Assembly (NCBI RefSeq): GCF_000298235.1
Contig: NZ_BAHE01000043.1
Location: 1-43,565 of the forward strand
Length of the DNA: 43,565 nt
DNA from: Gordonia namibiensis NBRC 108229
GTDB lineage: Bacteria; Actinomycetota; Actinomycetes; Mycobacteriales; Mycobacteriaceae
Reading direction: 5' to 3'
The translations under genes and the position numbers were made by a program. The notes under the pieces were generated by a model. That model was not told the DNA's origin, did no database searches, and was given only the letters and a program-made list of their open reading frames with translations. The first letter of the stretch is position 1. Each line of letters begins with the position of its first letter. This document shows, piece after piece, positions 21,116 to 38,729 of the stretch.

Positions 21116-21925
21116 ATGACGGAGATCCTGTCCGAGCGATCCTCGCGGGTCGTGTCGTATGCAAAGCTCCATCGCGCTGCCGAGCGGCGCGAGCAGGGGC
21201 GTTTCCTCGCCGAGGGGGCCAACTCGGTGTCCTCGGCTCTCGCGGTCGACCGCGCCGAGGTGGTGCTGGTCGCCGATGAGGACCAGTTGCGGCACCGGGA
21301 GATCACCGACACCGCTGAGTCGGCGGGTGTCCCGGTTCTCGTGATCTCGGCCCGAGCGGCGTCGAAGCTCGCCGAGACCTCGACCCCGCCCGGGATCTTT
21401 GCGGTCTGCCCGCTGCTCGACGTGCCCCTGCAGACCATCCTCGCCGACGAGCCGCGGTTGCTCGCGATCGCCGTCGAACCGCGGGAACCCGGGAACGCCG
21501 GCACCCTCATCCGATGCGCCGACGCGATGGGCGCCGACGCCGTCGTGCTGCTCGGTGACGCCGTCGATCCCCACAACGGGAAATGCGTCCGCGCGAGCGC
21601 CGGGAGTGTCTTCACCGTGCCGGTGGTACGGCAGCGCGCCCTGACCGAGGGGCTCGACGCCATCTCGGACGCCGGCATCTCGCTGCTCGCGACCGCCGCC
21701 GACGGTGAGGTGAACCTCGACCACGCCGCCGAGGTGCTGTCCGGCCGGGTCGGCTGGCTCTTCGGCAACGAGGCCCACGGCCTGCCCGCCGACGTCCAGA
21801 CGGCCGCCGACCACCGCGTCTCCATCCCCATCCGCGGACGCGCGGAGAGCCTCAACGTCGCCGCCGCGGCAGCGATCTGTCTGTACGAGAGTGCGCGCGT
21901 CCACAATGCGGTGGGTCGCGGCTGA
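21116..21925 (+). CDS. SpoU-family RNA 2'-O-ribose methyltransferase (TsnR/Rv1644-like)
   Basis: A 269-residue SPOUT enzyme. The three SpoU motifs are present in order: EPREPGNAGTLIRCADAMGA, GWLFGNEAHGLP, and IPIRGRAESLNVAAAAAICL, which form the knotted SAM site. The N-terminal 100 residues match the RNA substrate-binding domain found before it. It should methylate a ribose 2'-OH in rRNA or tRNA; which nucleotide cannot be told. AAGGAT lies about 6-8 bases before the ATG. It follows rplT and is probably cotranscribed with it, as in mycobacteria. Confidence 0.93.
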   Translation: MTEILSERSSRVVSYAKLHRAAERREQGRFLAEGANSVSSALAVDRAEVVLVADEDQLRHREITDTAESAGVPVLVISARAASKLAETSTPPGIFAVCPLLDVPLQTILADEPRLLAIAVEPREPGNAGTLIRCADAMGADAVVLLGDAVDPHNGKCVRASAGSVFTVPVVRQRALTEGLDAISDAGISLLATAADGEVNLDHAAEVLSGRVGWLFGNEAHGLPADVQTAADHRVSIPIRGRAESLNVAAAAAICLYESARVHNAVGRG

Positions 21926-21959
21926 CAGCTGTCCGAGGCGGCCGGTAGGGTCGGCGATC

Positions 21960-24440
21960 GTGTCAGAAACCGTGTCACCCGCCTCCGCGCCCCAGCCCGA
22001 GTCCGCTCCCGCAGTTCCCGCCCCAGCGGAGGCCGCGACCCCGCAGACGGTGCCCGCTCCCGACCCCGCAGTCGTGAACGCCCGCATCGCGTCGGCGATC
22101 GCCACCGAACTCGGCGTCGGCGTCGGTCAGGTCCGGGCCGCGATCGAACTGCTCGACGGCGGGTCGACGGTCCCGTTCGTCGCCCGGTACCGCAAGGAGG
22201 TCACCGGCGGTCTCGACGACACCCAGCTGCGCACCCTCGACGAGCGTCTCGGCTACCTCCGCGACCTCGAGGCCCGGCGTCAGGCGGTCCGCGAGTCGAT
22301 CGCCGCACAGGGCAAGCTCGACGCCGAACTCGACGCTCGAATCCTCGCGGCCGACACCAAGGCCCGCCTCGAGGACATCTACCTGCCCTACAAGCCGAAG
22401 CGCCGCACGAAGGCCCAGATCGCCCGCGAGGCCGGACACGAGCCGGTGGCCGACGCGCTGCTGTCGGACCCGACCACCGACCCGTCGACCTTCACCGCCG
22501 AGCAGCTCGACGGTGCCCGCGCGATTGCCGTCGAACGGTTCGCCGAGGATGCCGACCTGGTCGGTGAACTGCGTGAACTGATGTGGCAGACCGGCGTGCT
22601 GCGGACCGCCGTCCGTGAGGGCAAGGAGTCGGCCGGCGCCAAGTTCGCCGACTACTTCGACTTCTCCGAGCCGTTCACCTCGATCCCGTCGCACCGGGTG
22701 CTCGCCGTGCTGCGCGGTGAACGCGAGGAGATCTTGTCGGTCACCCTCGACGCCGATCCGGAGGCGGCTGACCGCCCGGCCGGACCCGGCCCCTACGAGC
22801 AGCGCATCGCCGCCCGGTTCGGGATCTCCGACCAGGGCCGTCCCGCCGACCGCTGGCTTGCCGACACCGTGCGTTGGGCGTGGCGCACCAAGCTGTTCGT
22901 CGGACTCTCCCTCGACGTCCGGATGCGGTTGCGTCAGGCCGCCGAGGCCGACGCGGTGGCGGTCTTCGCGACCAACCTCAAGGACCTCCTCCTGGCCGCA
23001 CCCGCCGGTGCCCGCACCACGATGGGACTCGACCCCGGCCTGCGGACCGGTGTGAAGGTCGCTGTGGTCAACGAGACCGGCAAGGTCGTCGACACCGCCA
23101 CCATCTACCCGCACGAGCCGCGCCGCGACAAGGCCGGCGCGCTCGCGGTGCTGGGAGCGCTCGTCCAGAAGCACGGCGTCGACCTGATCGCGATCGGCAA
23201 CGGCACCGCATCCCGCGAGACCGATGCGCTCGCCGGCGAGCTGATCGCGGCCATCAAGGACTCCGGCAAGAAGCCGCCGACCAGCGTCGTCGTGTCCGAG
23301 GCGGGCGCCTCGGTGTACTCGGCGTCGGCATACGCGTCGAAGGAACTGCCCGACCTCGACGTGTCGATCCGCGGTGCGGTCTCCATCGCCCGCCGCCTCC
23401 AGGACCCGCTCGCCGAACTGGTCAAGATCGATCCCAAGTCGATCGGCGTCGGCCAATACCAGCACGACGTCTCCGAGACCCTGCTCGCCCGCTCGCTGGG
23501 TGCCGTGGTCGAGGATGCGGTGAACGCGGTGGGCGTGGACGTGAACACCGCGTCGGTGCCGCTGCTGTCCCGCGTCTCCGGTATCACCGCCGGTCTCGCG
23601 GAATCGATTGTCGCCCATCGTGACTCGAACGGCGCCTTCCGCAGCCGCAAGCAGATCACCGATGTCCCGCGCCTCGGACCCAAGGCGTTTGAGCAGTGTG
23701 CCGGCTTCCTCCGGATCACCGACGGCGACAACCCGCTCGACGCGTCCAGCGTGCACCCGGAGGCCTACCCGGTCGTCACCCGGATTCTCGACAAGGTCGG
23801 CACCGACGTCCGTTCGCTGATCGGCGACACCGCGACCCTCACCAAGCTGCGTCCCGACGACTTCGTCGACGAGACCTTCGGTCGTCCGACCGTCATCGAC
23901 ATCATCGCCGAGCTCGACAAGCCGGGTCGCGACCCGCGCCCGGAGTTCAAGACCGCGACCTTCGCCGCCGGCATCGAGAAGGTCTCCGACCTCACGCCCG
24001 GCATGGTGCTGGAAGGTCAGGTCACCAACGTGGCGGCCTTCGGTGCCTTCGTCGACGTGGGCGTCCACCAGGACGGCCTGGTCCACGTCTCGGCCATGGC
24101 CCACCGCTTCGTCTCCGATCCGCACGAGGTCGTGAAGTCCGGCGACATCGTCAAGGTGAAGGTCATGGACGTCGACGTCGAACGCAAACGGATCGGCCTG
24201 TCCCTGCGCCTCGACGACGAGCCGGGAGCCGGCAACACCGGTGGCAAGGGCGGCGCCCGTGCGCCCCGCAGCGACAACGGCGGCAATCGCGGTGGCGGTC
24301 AGCGCCGCAACGAACATCGCGGTCAGGGCGGTCGCGGCAACCCGGGCAACCGTGGTGGCGGCAACAACCGCAACGACCGCAGGCCCGCGCCGAGCGGTGC
24401 GATGGCCGACGCCCTCAAGCGCGCCGGCTTCGGCAAGTAG
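21960..24440 (+). CDS. tex: Tex family transcription accessory / RNA-binding protein
   Basis: An 826-residue Tex protein. I chose GTG 21960, with AGGG upstream; the first 45 residues are Pro/Ala-rich. Then come the Tex N-terminal helical domain (GVGVGQVRAAIELLDGGSTV, PFVARYRKEVTGGLDD), a YqgF/RNase H-like domain (GLDPGLRTGVKVAVV near residue 355), the helix-hairpin-helix region (VGVDVNTASVPLLSRVSGI near 528) and an S1 domain near residues 680-752 (LEGQVTNVAAFGAFVDVG). It ends in a Gly/Arg/Asn-rich tail of about 60 residues that could bind RNA nonspecifically and is longer than in many Tex proteins. A strong terminator follows 10 bases after the stop. Confidence 0.96.
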   Translation: MSETVSPASAPQPESAPAVPAPAEAATPQTVPAPDPAVVNARIASAIATELGVGVGQVRAAIELLDGGSTVPFVARYRKEVTGGLDDTQLRTLDERLGYLRDLEARRQAVRESIAAQGKLDAELDARILAADTKARLEDIYLPYKPKRRTKAQIAREAGHEPVADALLSDPTTDPSTFTAEQLDGARAIAVERFAEDADLVGELRELMWQTGVLRTAVREGKESAGAKFADYFDFSEPFTSIPSHRVLAVLRGEREEILSVTLDADPEAADRPAGPGPYEQRIAARFGISDQGRPADRWLADTVRWAWRTKLFVGLSLDVRMRLRQAAEADAVAVFATNLKDLLLAAPAGARTTMGLDPGLRTGVKVAVVNETGKVVDTATIYPHEPRRDKAGALAVLGALVQKHGVDLIAIGNGTASRETDALAGELIAAIKDSGKKPPTSVVVSEAGASVYSASAYASKELPDLDVSIRGAVSIARRLQDPLAELVKIDPKSIGVGQYQHDVSETLLARSLGAVVEDAVNAVGVDVNTASVPLLSRVSGITAGLAESIVAHRDSNGAFRSRKQITDVPRLGPKAFEQCAGFLRITDGDNPLDASSVHPEAYPVVTRILDKVGTDVRSLIGDTATLTKLRPDDFVDETFGRPTVIDIIAELDKPGRDPRPEFKTATFAAGIEKVSDLTPGMVLEGQVTNVAAFGAFVDVGVHQDGLVHVSAMAHRFVSDPHEVVKSGDIVKVKVMDVDVERKRIGLSLRLDDEPGAGNTGGKGGARAPRSDNGGNRGGGQRRNEHRGQGGRGNPGNRGGGNNRNDRRPAPSGAMADALKRAGFGK

Positions 24441-24450
24441 CTCTTTCGAC

Positions 24451-24483
24451 AACGGTCCCGGCACGAGTGGTGCCGGGACCGTT
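24451..24483 (+). terminator. Rho-independent terminator after tex
   Basis: A perfect 14-bp stem (AACGGTCCCGGCAC with GTGCCGGGACCGTT) with a GAGTG loop, followed by GTTGTCTG. It closes the transcription unit ending with tex. Confidence 0.88.
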
Positions 24484-24585
24484 GTTGTCTGCGCCCATAC
24501 CCCGACCAGCTGAAAAGCGCCCCTGAGATCGGCCCTCCAGAGGTCGACTGACGACACTGTGTCGCCGGCTCGCCTGTGGAGGGCG

Positions 24586-24624
24586 GATTCCGGGGGCGGA
24601 TTTCGGGGGTGGTTTTCGGGGGCG
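24586..24624. repeat. Three G-rich 13-bp direct repeats
   Basis: GATTCCGGGGGCG, GATTTCGGGGGTG and GTTTTCGGGGGCG run head to tail in the spacer before the acyltransferase gene. With neighbouring G runs they could form a G-quadruplex on the plus strand. Further down, TCAGGTC (24676-24682) and GACCTGA (24693-24699) form a 7-bp inverted repeat that could be an operator. Confidence 0.6.
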
Positions 24625-24712
24625 GATCGTGGAGTGAGGCTGCGGGGATTGCCGACCCCGGCCGAGTAATTCTGCTCAGGTCCGGCAGCGCAGACCTGAC
24701 AACACTCGATGC

Positions 24713-26140
24713 ATGCTCACGACGTCACACCGCTGGAAGTCCGGGAGTCTGCCGACACCACTCGAACTGGCGGCACTCACCGGAGACAGGGATCGGGTCA
24801 TCGACCTCGTCCGCATCTGCTCGTTGCTCGTGGTGGTCGCCGGTCATTCGATCATGCTGACCGTCGACACCTCCGACGGCGCGATCCACCTCGGCAACAC
24901 CCTCGCGGAGGTGCCGATCCTGCAGCCGGCCACCTGGCTGCTCCAGGTGTTGCCGCTGTTCTTCTTCGCGGGGGCCGCGGCGTCGACGCATGGCTGGATG
25001 TCCCGGGCTCCCGGCGACACCCCGTCTGCCGGGCACTGGCTGTTCACGCGCACCCAGCGTCTTCTTCGGCCGCTCGGCTGGTACCTCGGAGTCGTACTCG
25101 TCGCGCTGGCCGGACTGACGACCGTCGGCCTCGACGCCGCGGCCGATGTCGTCGCACGCCTCGGGGTGCAGTTGCTCTGGTTCCTCGGTGCGTACCTGCT
25201 CGTGCTTGCCGTAGTCCCACTGCTGCAGCGGGTCCGCACATCTCTCCACGTGGCGATCGCACTCGGAACCTGCTGGGGGAGTACTGCACTGATCGACGCC
25301 GTCCGACTCGCCGACGGCCCGTCGTCGCTCAGCTACCTGAACTTCCTTACCGTCTGGACGATCCCGGCCGTACTCGGTGTCGCCTACACGCGGCGAATCG
25401 TGCGTCCGGGAACCGCGGCGGCCGTGGCGATCGGCGCCCTGATCCTCGACACCGCGCTCGTGCAGTGGGGTCCGTATGAGGTCTCGCTCGTCACGGTGCC
25501 GGGTCAGCAGCTGTCGAACATGAGCCCGCCCAGTCTGCTTCTCGCGGGTCACGCGATCGTGCTGTGCGCGGGCGCCATCGCGCTGCGTCGGACGCTGGCG
25601 TCGATCGCCGCCCGCCCGCGGGTGTGGTGGTGGGTCGTCCTGGGCAACCGCGGTGCGATGACGCTGTACCTCTGGCACCTCCCGGTGCTCGCCGCGGTCA
25701 TCGTCCTGGGCGCGGTCATGGGTCTGGATCGCGCCGACGTGCATTCGGCGTCGTTCCCGATCGTCGTCGGCGTGCAGACGATGCTGCTCGTCGCCTTGAT
25801 GATTCCCGTCGTCGCGATGCTGTCGCCGCTGGAGAACCGGCCGCTCCCGTGGTGGGACGAGCCGGTCGCCAGCTGCGCTGGACGCATGCGGGACCTGACC
25901 CTGACGGCCGCCCTGGTGTGCCTCGGCGTCGCGGTCCTGATGACGTCGCGGTACGGGCTGTTCGGGGACGGCCGTACGTGGCTGATCTTCGGGATCGGAT
26001 GCGCGGCGACGGCACGTGTCCTCGCTCTTCGGCGCGTCCGGCGTCGCGGAGCGGACGCACTTCCCGGAGGTGACGCCTCCCTGCAGGTCAGCGCCTCGCG
26101 GCGGTCGACTACCCTCGATGGGAGTCATCGCCGCCGTTGA
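24713..26140 (+). CDS. Acyltransferase 3 family integral membrane protein
   Basis: A 475-residue protein with about 10-12 hydrophobic membrane segments. The opening DRDRVIDLVRICSLLVVVAGHS matches the first helix of acyltransferase-3 (OafA/YrhL-type) enzymes, where the conserved Arg and His take part in catalysis. MTLYLWHLPVLAAVI is the family's late YLWHxP motif. Such enzymes O-acylate sugars or lipids of the cell envelope; the acceptor is unknown. The start at ATG 24713 has no ribosome-binding site; translation could be leaderless or begin slightly downstream. It is a single gene between tex and pheS. Confidence 0.87.
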   Translation: MLTTSHRWKSGSLPTPLELAALTGDRDRVIDLVRICSLLVVVAGHSIMLTVDTSDGAIHLGNTLAEVPILQPATWLLQVLPLFFFAGAAASTHGWMSRAPGDTPSAGHWLFTRTQRLLRPLGWYLGVVLVALAGLTTVGLDAAADVVARLGVQLLWFLGAYLLVLAVVPLLQRVRTSLHVAIALGTCWGSTALIDAVRLADGPSSLSYLNFLTVWTIPAVLGVAYTRRIVRPGTAAAVAIGALILDTALVQWGPYEVSLVTVPGQQLSNMSPPSLLLAGHAIVLCAGAIALRRTLASIAARPRVWWWVVLGNRGAMTLYLWHLPVLAAVIVLGAVMGLDRADVHSASFPIVVGVQTMLLVALMIPVVAMLSPLENRPLPWWDEPVASCAGRMRDLTLTAALVCLGVAVLMTSRYGLFGDGRTWLIFGIGCAATARVLALRRVRRRGADALPGGDASLQVSASRRSTTLDGSHRRR

Positions 26141-26187
26141 CGGTCGCCTCGAGCCGGTTCTCCGCGCCCGACCCGCCCTCCGCGTGA

Positions 26188-27288
<1,101 letters not shown>

Positions 27289-27344
27289 CCGGCCCGGCGA
27301 GCATCCTTCGACTTCCACGACGCGACGAAAGTAGTTGATACACA

Positions 27345-32212
<4,868 letters not shown>

Positions 32213-32216
<4 letters not shown>

Positions 32217-33135
32217 GCGACACCACACCGGAATTCGGTGCACCCCGGATTGACCCGGCCGCACGCCTCGCGAAGGCGAAGGTCCTCGCCGAAGCGCTTC
32301 CCGCGTTGCAAGAACTCGCCGGCGCCACGATCGTCGTCAAGTACGGCGGCAACGCCATGGTCGACGACGAACTGAAGAAGGCCTTCGCCGCGGACATGGT
32401 GTTCCTCCGCGCCTGCGGCATGCACCCGGTCGTCGTGCACGGCGGCGGACCGCAGATCTCGGCGATGCTGAAGAAGCTGGGCCTGCAAGGAGAATTCAAG
32501 GGCGGTTTCCGGGTCACCACCCCCGAGGTGATGGACGTCGCCCGGATGGTCCTCTTCGGACAGGTCGGTCGTGAACTCGTCGGTCTCATCAACGCGCACG
32601 GCCCCTACGCCGTCGGCATCACCGGCGAGGACGCCCACCTGTTCACTGCCACCCGGCGGACGGTGCTCGTCGACGGCGTCGCCACCGACATCGGACTCGT
32701 CGGCGACATCTCTTCGGTGAACACCTCTGCGGTGCTCGATCTCGTTGCGGCGGGCCGCATCCCGGTGGTGTCGACCATCGCGCCGGATCGCGACGGAGTC
32801 GTGCACAACATCAACGCCGACACCGCGGCCGGAGCGCTCGCCGAGGCGCTCGGTGCGTCGCGGCTGGTCATGCTGACCGACGTCGAAGGGCTGTACACGG
32901 ATTGGCCCGACCGTGGGTCGCTGGTGTCCCAGATCGACACCGACGCCCTGGCCGAGCTGCTGCCGTCGCTGGACTCCGGCATGGTTCCCAAGATGGAGGC
33001 CTGCCTGCGTGCGGTGACCGGGGGAGTCGAACGCGCCCACGTCATCGACGGCCGCGTCGCCCATTCCGTGCTCGCCCAATTACTGACCGAGAGCTCCACC
33101 GGCACCACCGTCGTCGACCCGCGTGAGGAGGACCA

Positions 33136-33139
<4 letters not shown>
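32213..33139 (+). CDS. argB: Acetylglutamate kinase
   Basis: A 308-residue amino-acid kinase. Key segments are [33 protein letters not shown], the nucleotide region [20 protein letters not shown] and [12 protein letters not shown] near the end. It phosphorylates N-acetylglutamate and is usually the arginine feedback point; an N-terminal helix of about 25 residues is present, which in hexameric enzymes carries feedback control. ATG 32213 overlaps the argJ stop; an earlier open extension runs inside argJ and is not used. Confidence 0.98.
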
Positions 33140-35303
<2,164 letters not shown>

Positions 35304-35330
35304 GATGACACCAGAGAGCCAGGACCAGTT

Positions 35331-35837
35331 GTGACCGCCGGAGCCGAACCCACGGAGAACCGCCTCGCCGCGACCCGCGCGGGGCGGCATGCGCGGATCA
35401 TCGACATCCTGTCGACCCACCAGGTGCGCAGCCAGTCGGAGCTGCAGCGGTTGCTGGCCCAGCAGGGGATCGATGCCACGCAGGCCACGTTGTCGCGCGA
35501 CCTCGACGAACTCGGGGCCGTGAAGCTGCGGGCCGCCGACGGCGGTGCGGGGGTCTACGTGGTGCCGGAGGACGGATCGCCGGTGCGCGGGGTGTCCGGC
35601 GGTACCGATCGCCTCTCGCGCCTCGTGTCGGAGCTGCTGGTCTCCACCGACAGCAGCGGCAACCTCGCCGTACTGCGCACGCCGCCCGGCGCCGCGCACT
35701 ACCTGGCGGCCGCCCTCGACCGTGCTCGACTGCCCGATGTGGTGGGCACGATCGCCGGTGACGACACGATCGTCGTCGTCGCCCGCGAGCCGCTCGACGG
35801 CGCCGAGCTCGCCCGACGGATCGAGGGCCTCGTGTAG
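35331..35837 (+). CDS. argR: Arginine repressor
   Basis: A 168-residue ArgR. The N-terminal winged helix holds [20 protein letters not shown] and [11 protein letters not shown], the DNA-contact segment. The C-terminal hexamerisation and arginine-binding domain holds [17 protein letters not shown] and [12 protein letters not shown], with the Asp pair that binds arginine. It starts with GTG preceded by AGGA. It probably represses the operon it sits in through the site before argC. The next gene, argG, is 159 bp away. Confidence 0.97.
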   Translation: MTAGAEPTENRLAATRAGRHARIIDILSTHQVRSQSELQRLLAQQGIDATQATLSRDLDELGAVKLRAADGGAGVYVVPEDGSPVRGVSGGTDRLSRLVSELLVSTDSSGNLAVLRTPPGAAHYLAAALDRARLPDVVGTIAGDDTIVVVAREPLDGAELARRIEGLV

Positions 35838-35996
35838 CCCCCGTCCCGCTGCAGAACCACCGGTCGCGCCCGCCGACGGCCGGACAGAACGAGAACCGCA
35901 ACCGAACACACCGCCAACCGAGACCCGGACGGTGTGGTCGGAACCCCGGGGCCGATGATGGACTCGGGTCATCGCTTAGAACAGGAGCTTCACCTC
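35838..35996 (+). promoter_or_regulatory. argR-argG spacer, possible internal promoter
   Basis: A 159-bp gap in an otherwise tightly packed operon, long enough for a second promoter. CACCG/CGGTG arms (around 35910-35935) may fold. I do not see a clear ARG box or -35/-10 pair. AGGAG at 35983-35987 is the argG ribosome-binding site, 9 bases before its ATG. Confidence 0.35.
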
Positions 35997-38644
<2,648 letters not shown>

Positions 38645-38667
38645 AAACACTGCTCAGTGGGTAGAGT

Positions 38668-38701
38668 GACGTCCACCACCGACGTGTCGGTGGTGGACGT
38701 C
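38668..38701. terminator. 16-bp perfect inverted repeat after argH
   Basis: GACGTCCACCACCGAC and GTCGGTGGTGGACGTC are separated by only GT. No T-tract follows. It could end the arginine operon, or, being 29 bases before the next start codon, be an operator or leader structure for the following gene. Confidence 0.6.
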
Positions 38702-38729
38702 TCGCTGACAACGGGGAGGAATCGACGCG

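Noticed and set aside
21975..24557. An 860-codon open frame antisense to tex
   Set aside because: It mirrors tex in a GC-rich genome, has no family motifs and is full of Val/Arg/Gly/Asp typical of antisense frames.
35838..35996. ARG box before argG
   Set aside because: No TGCA-type inverted repeat like the one before argC was found.
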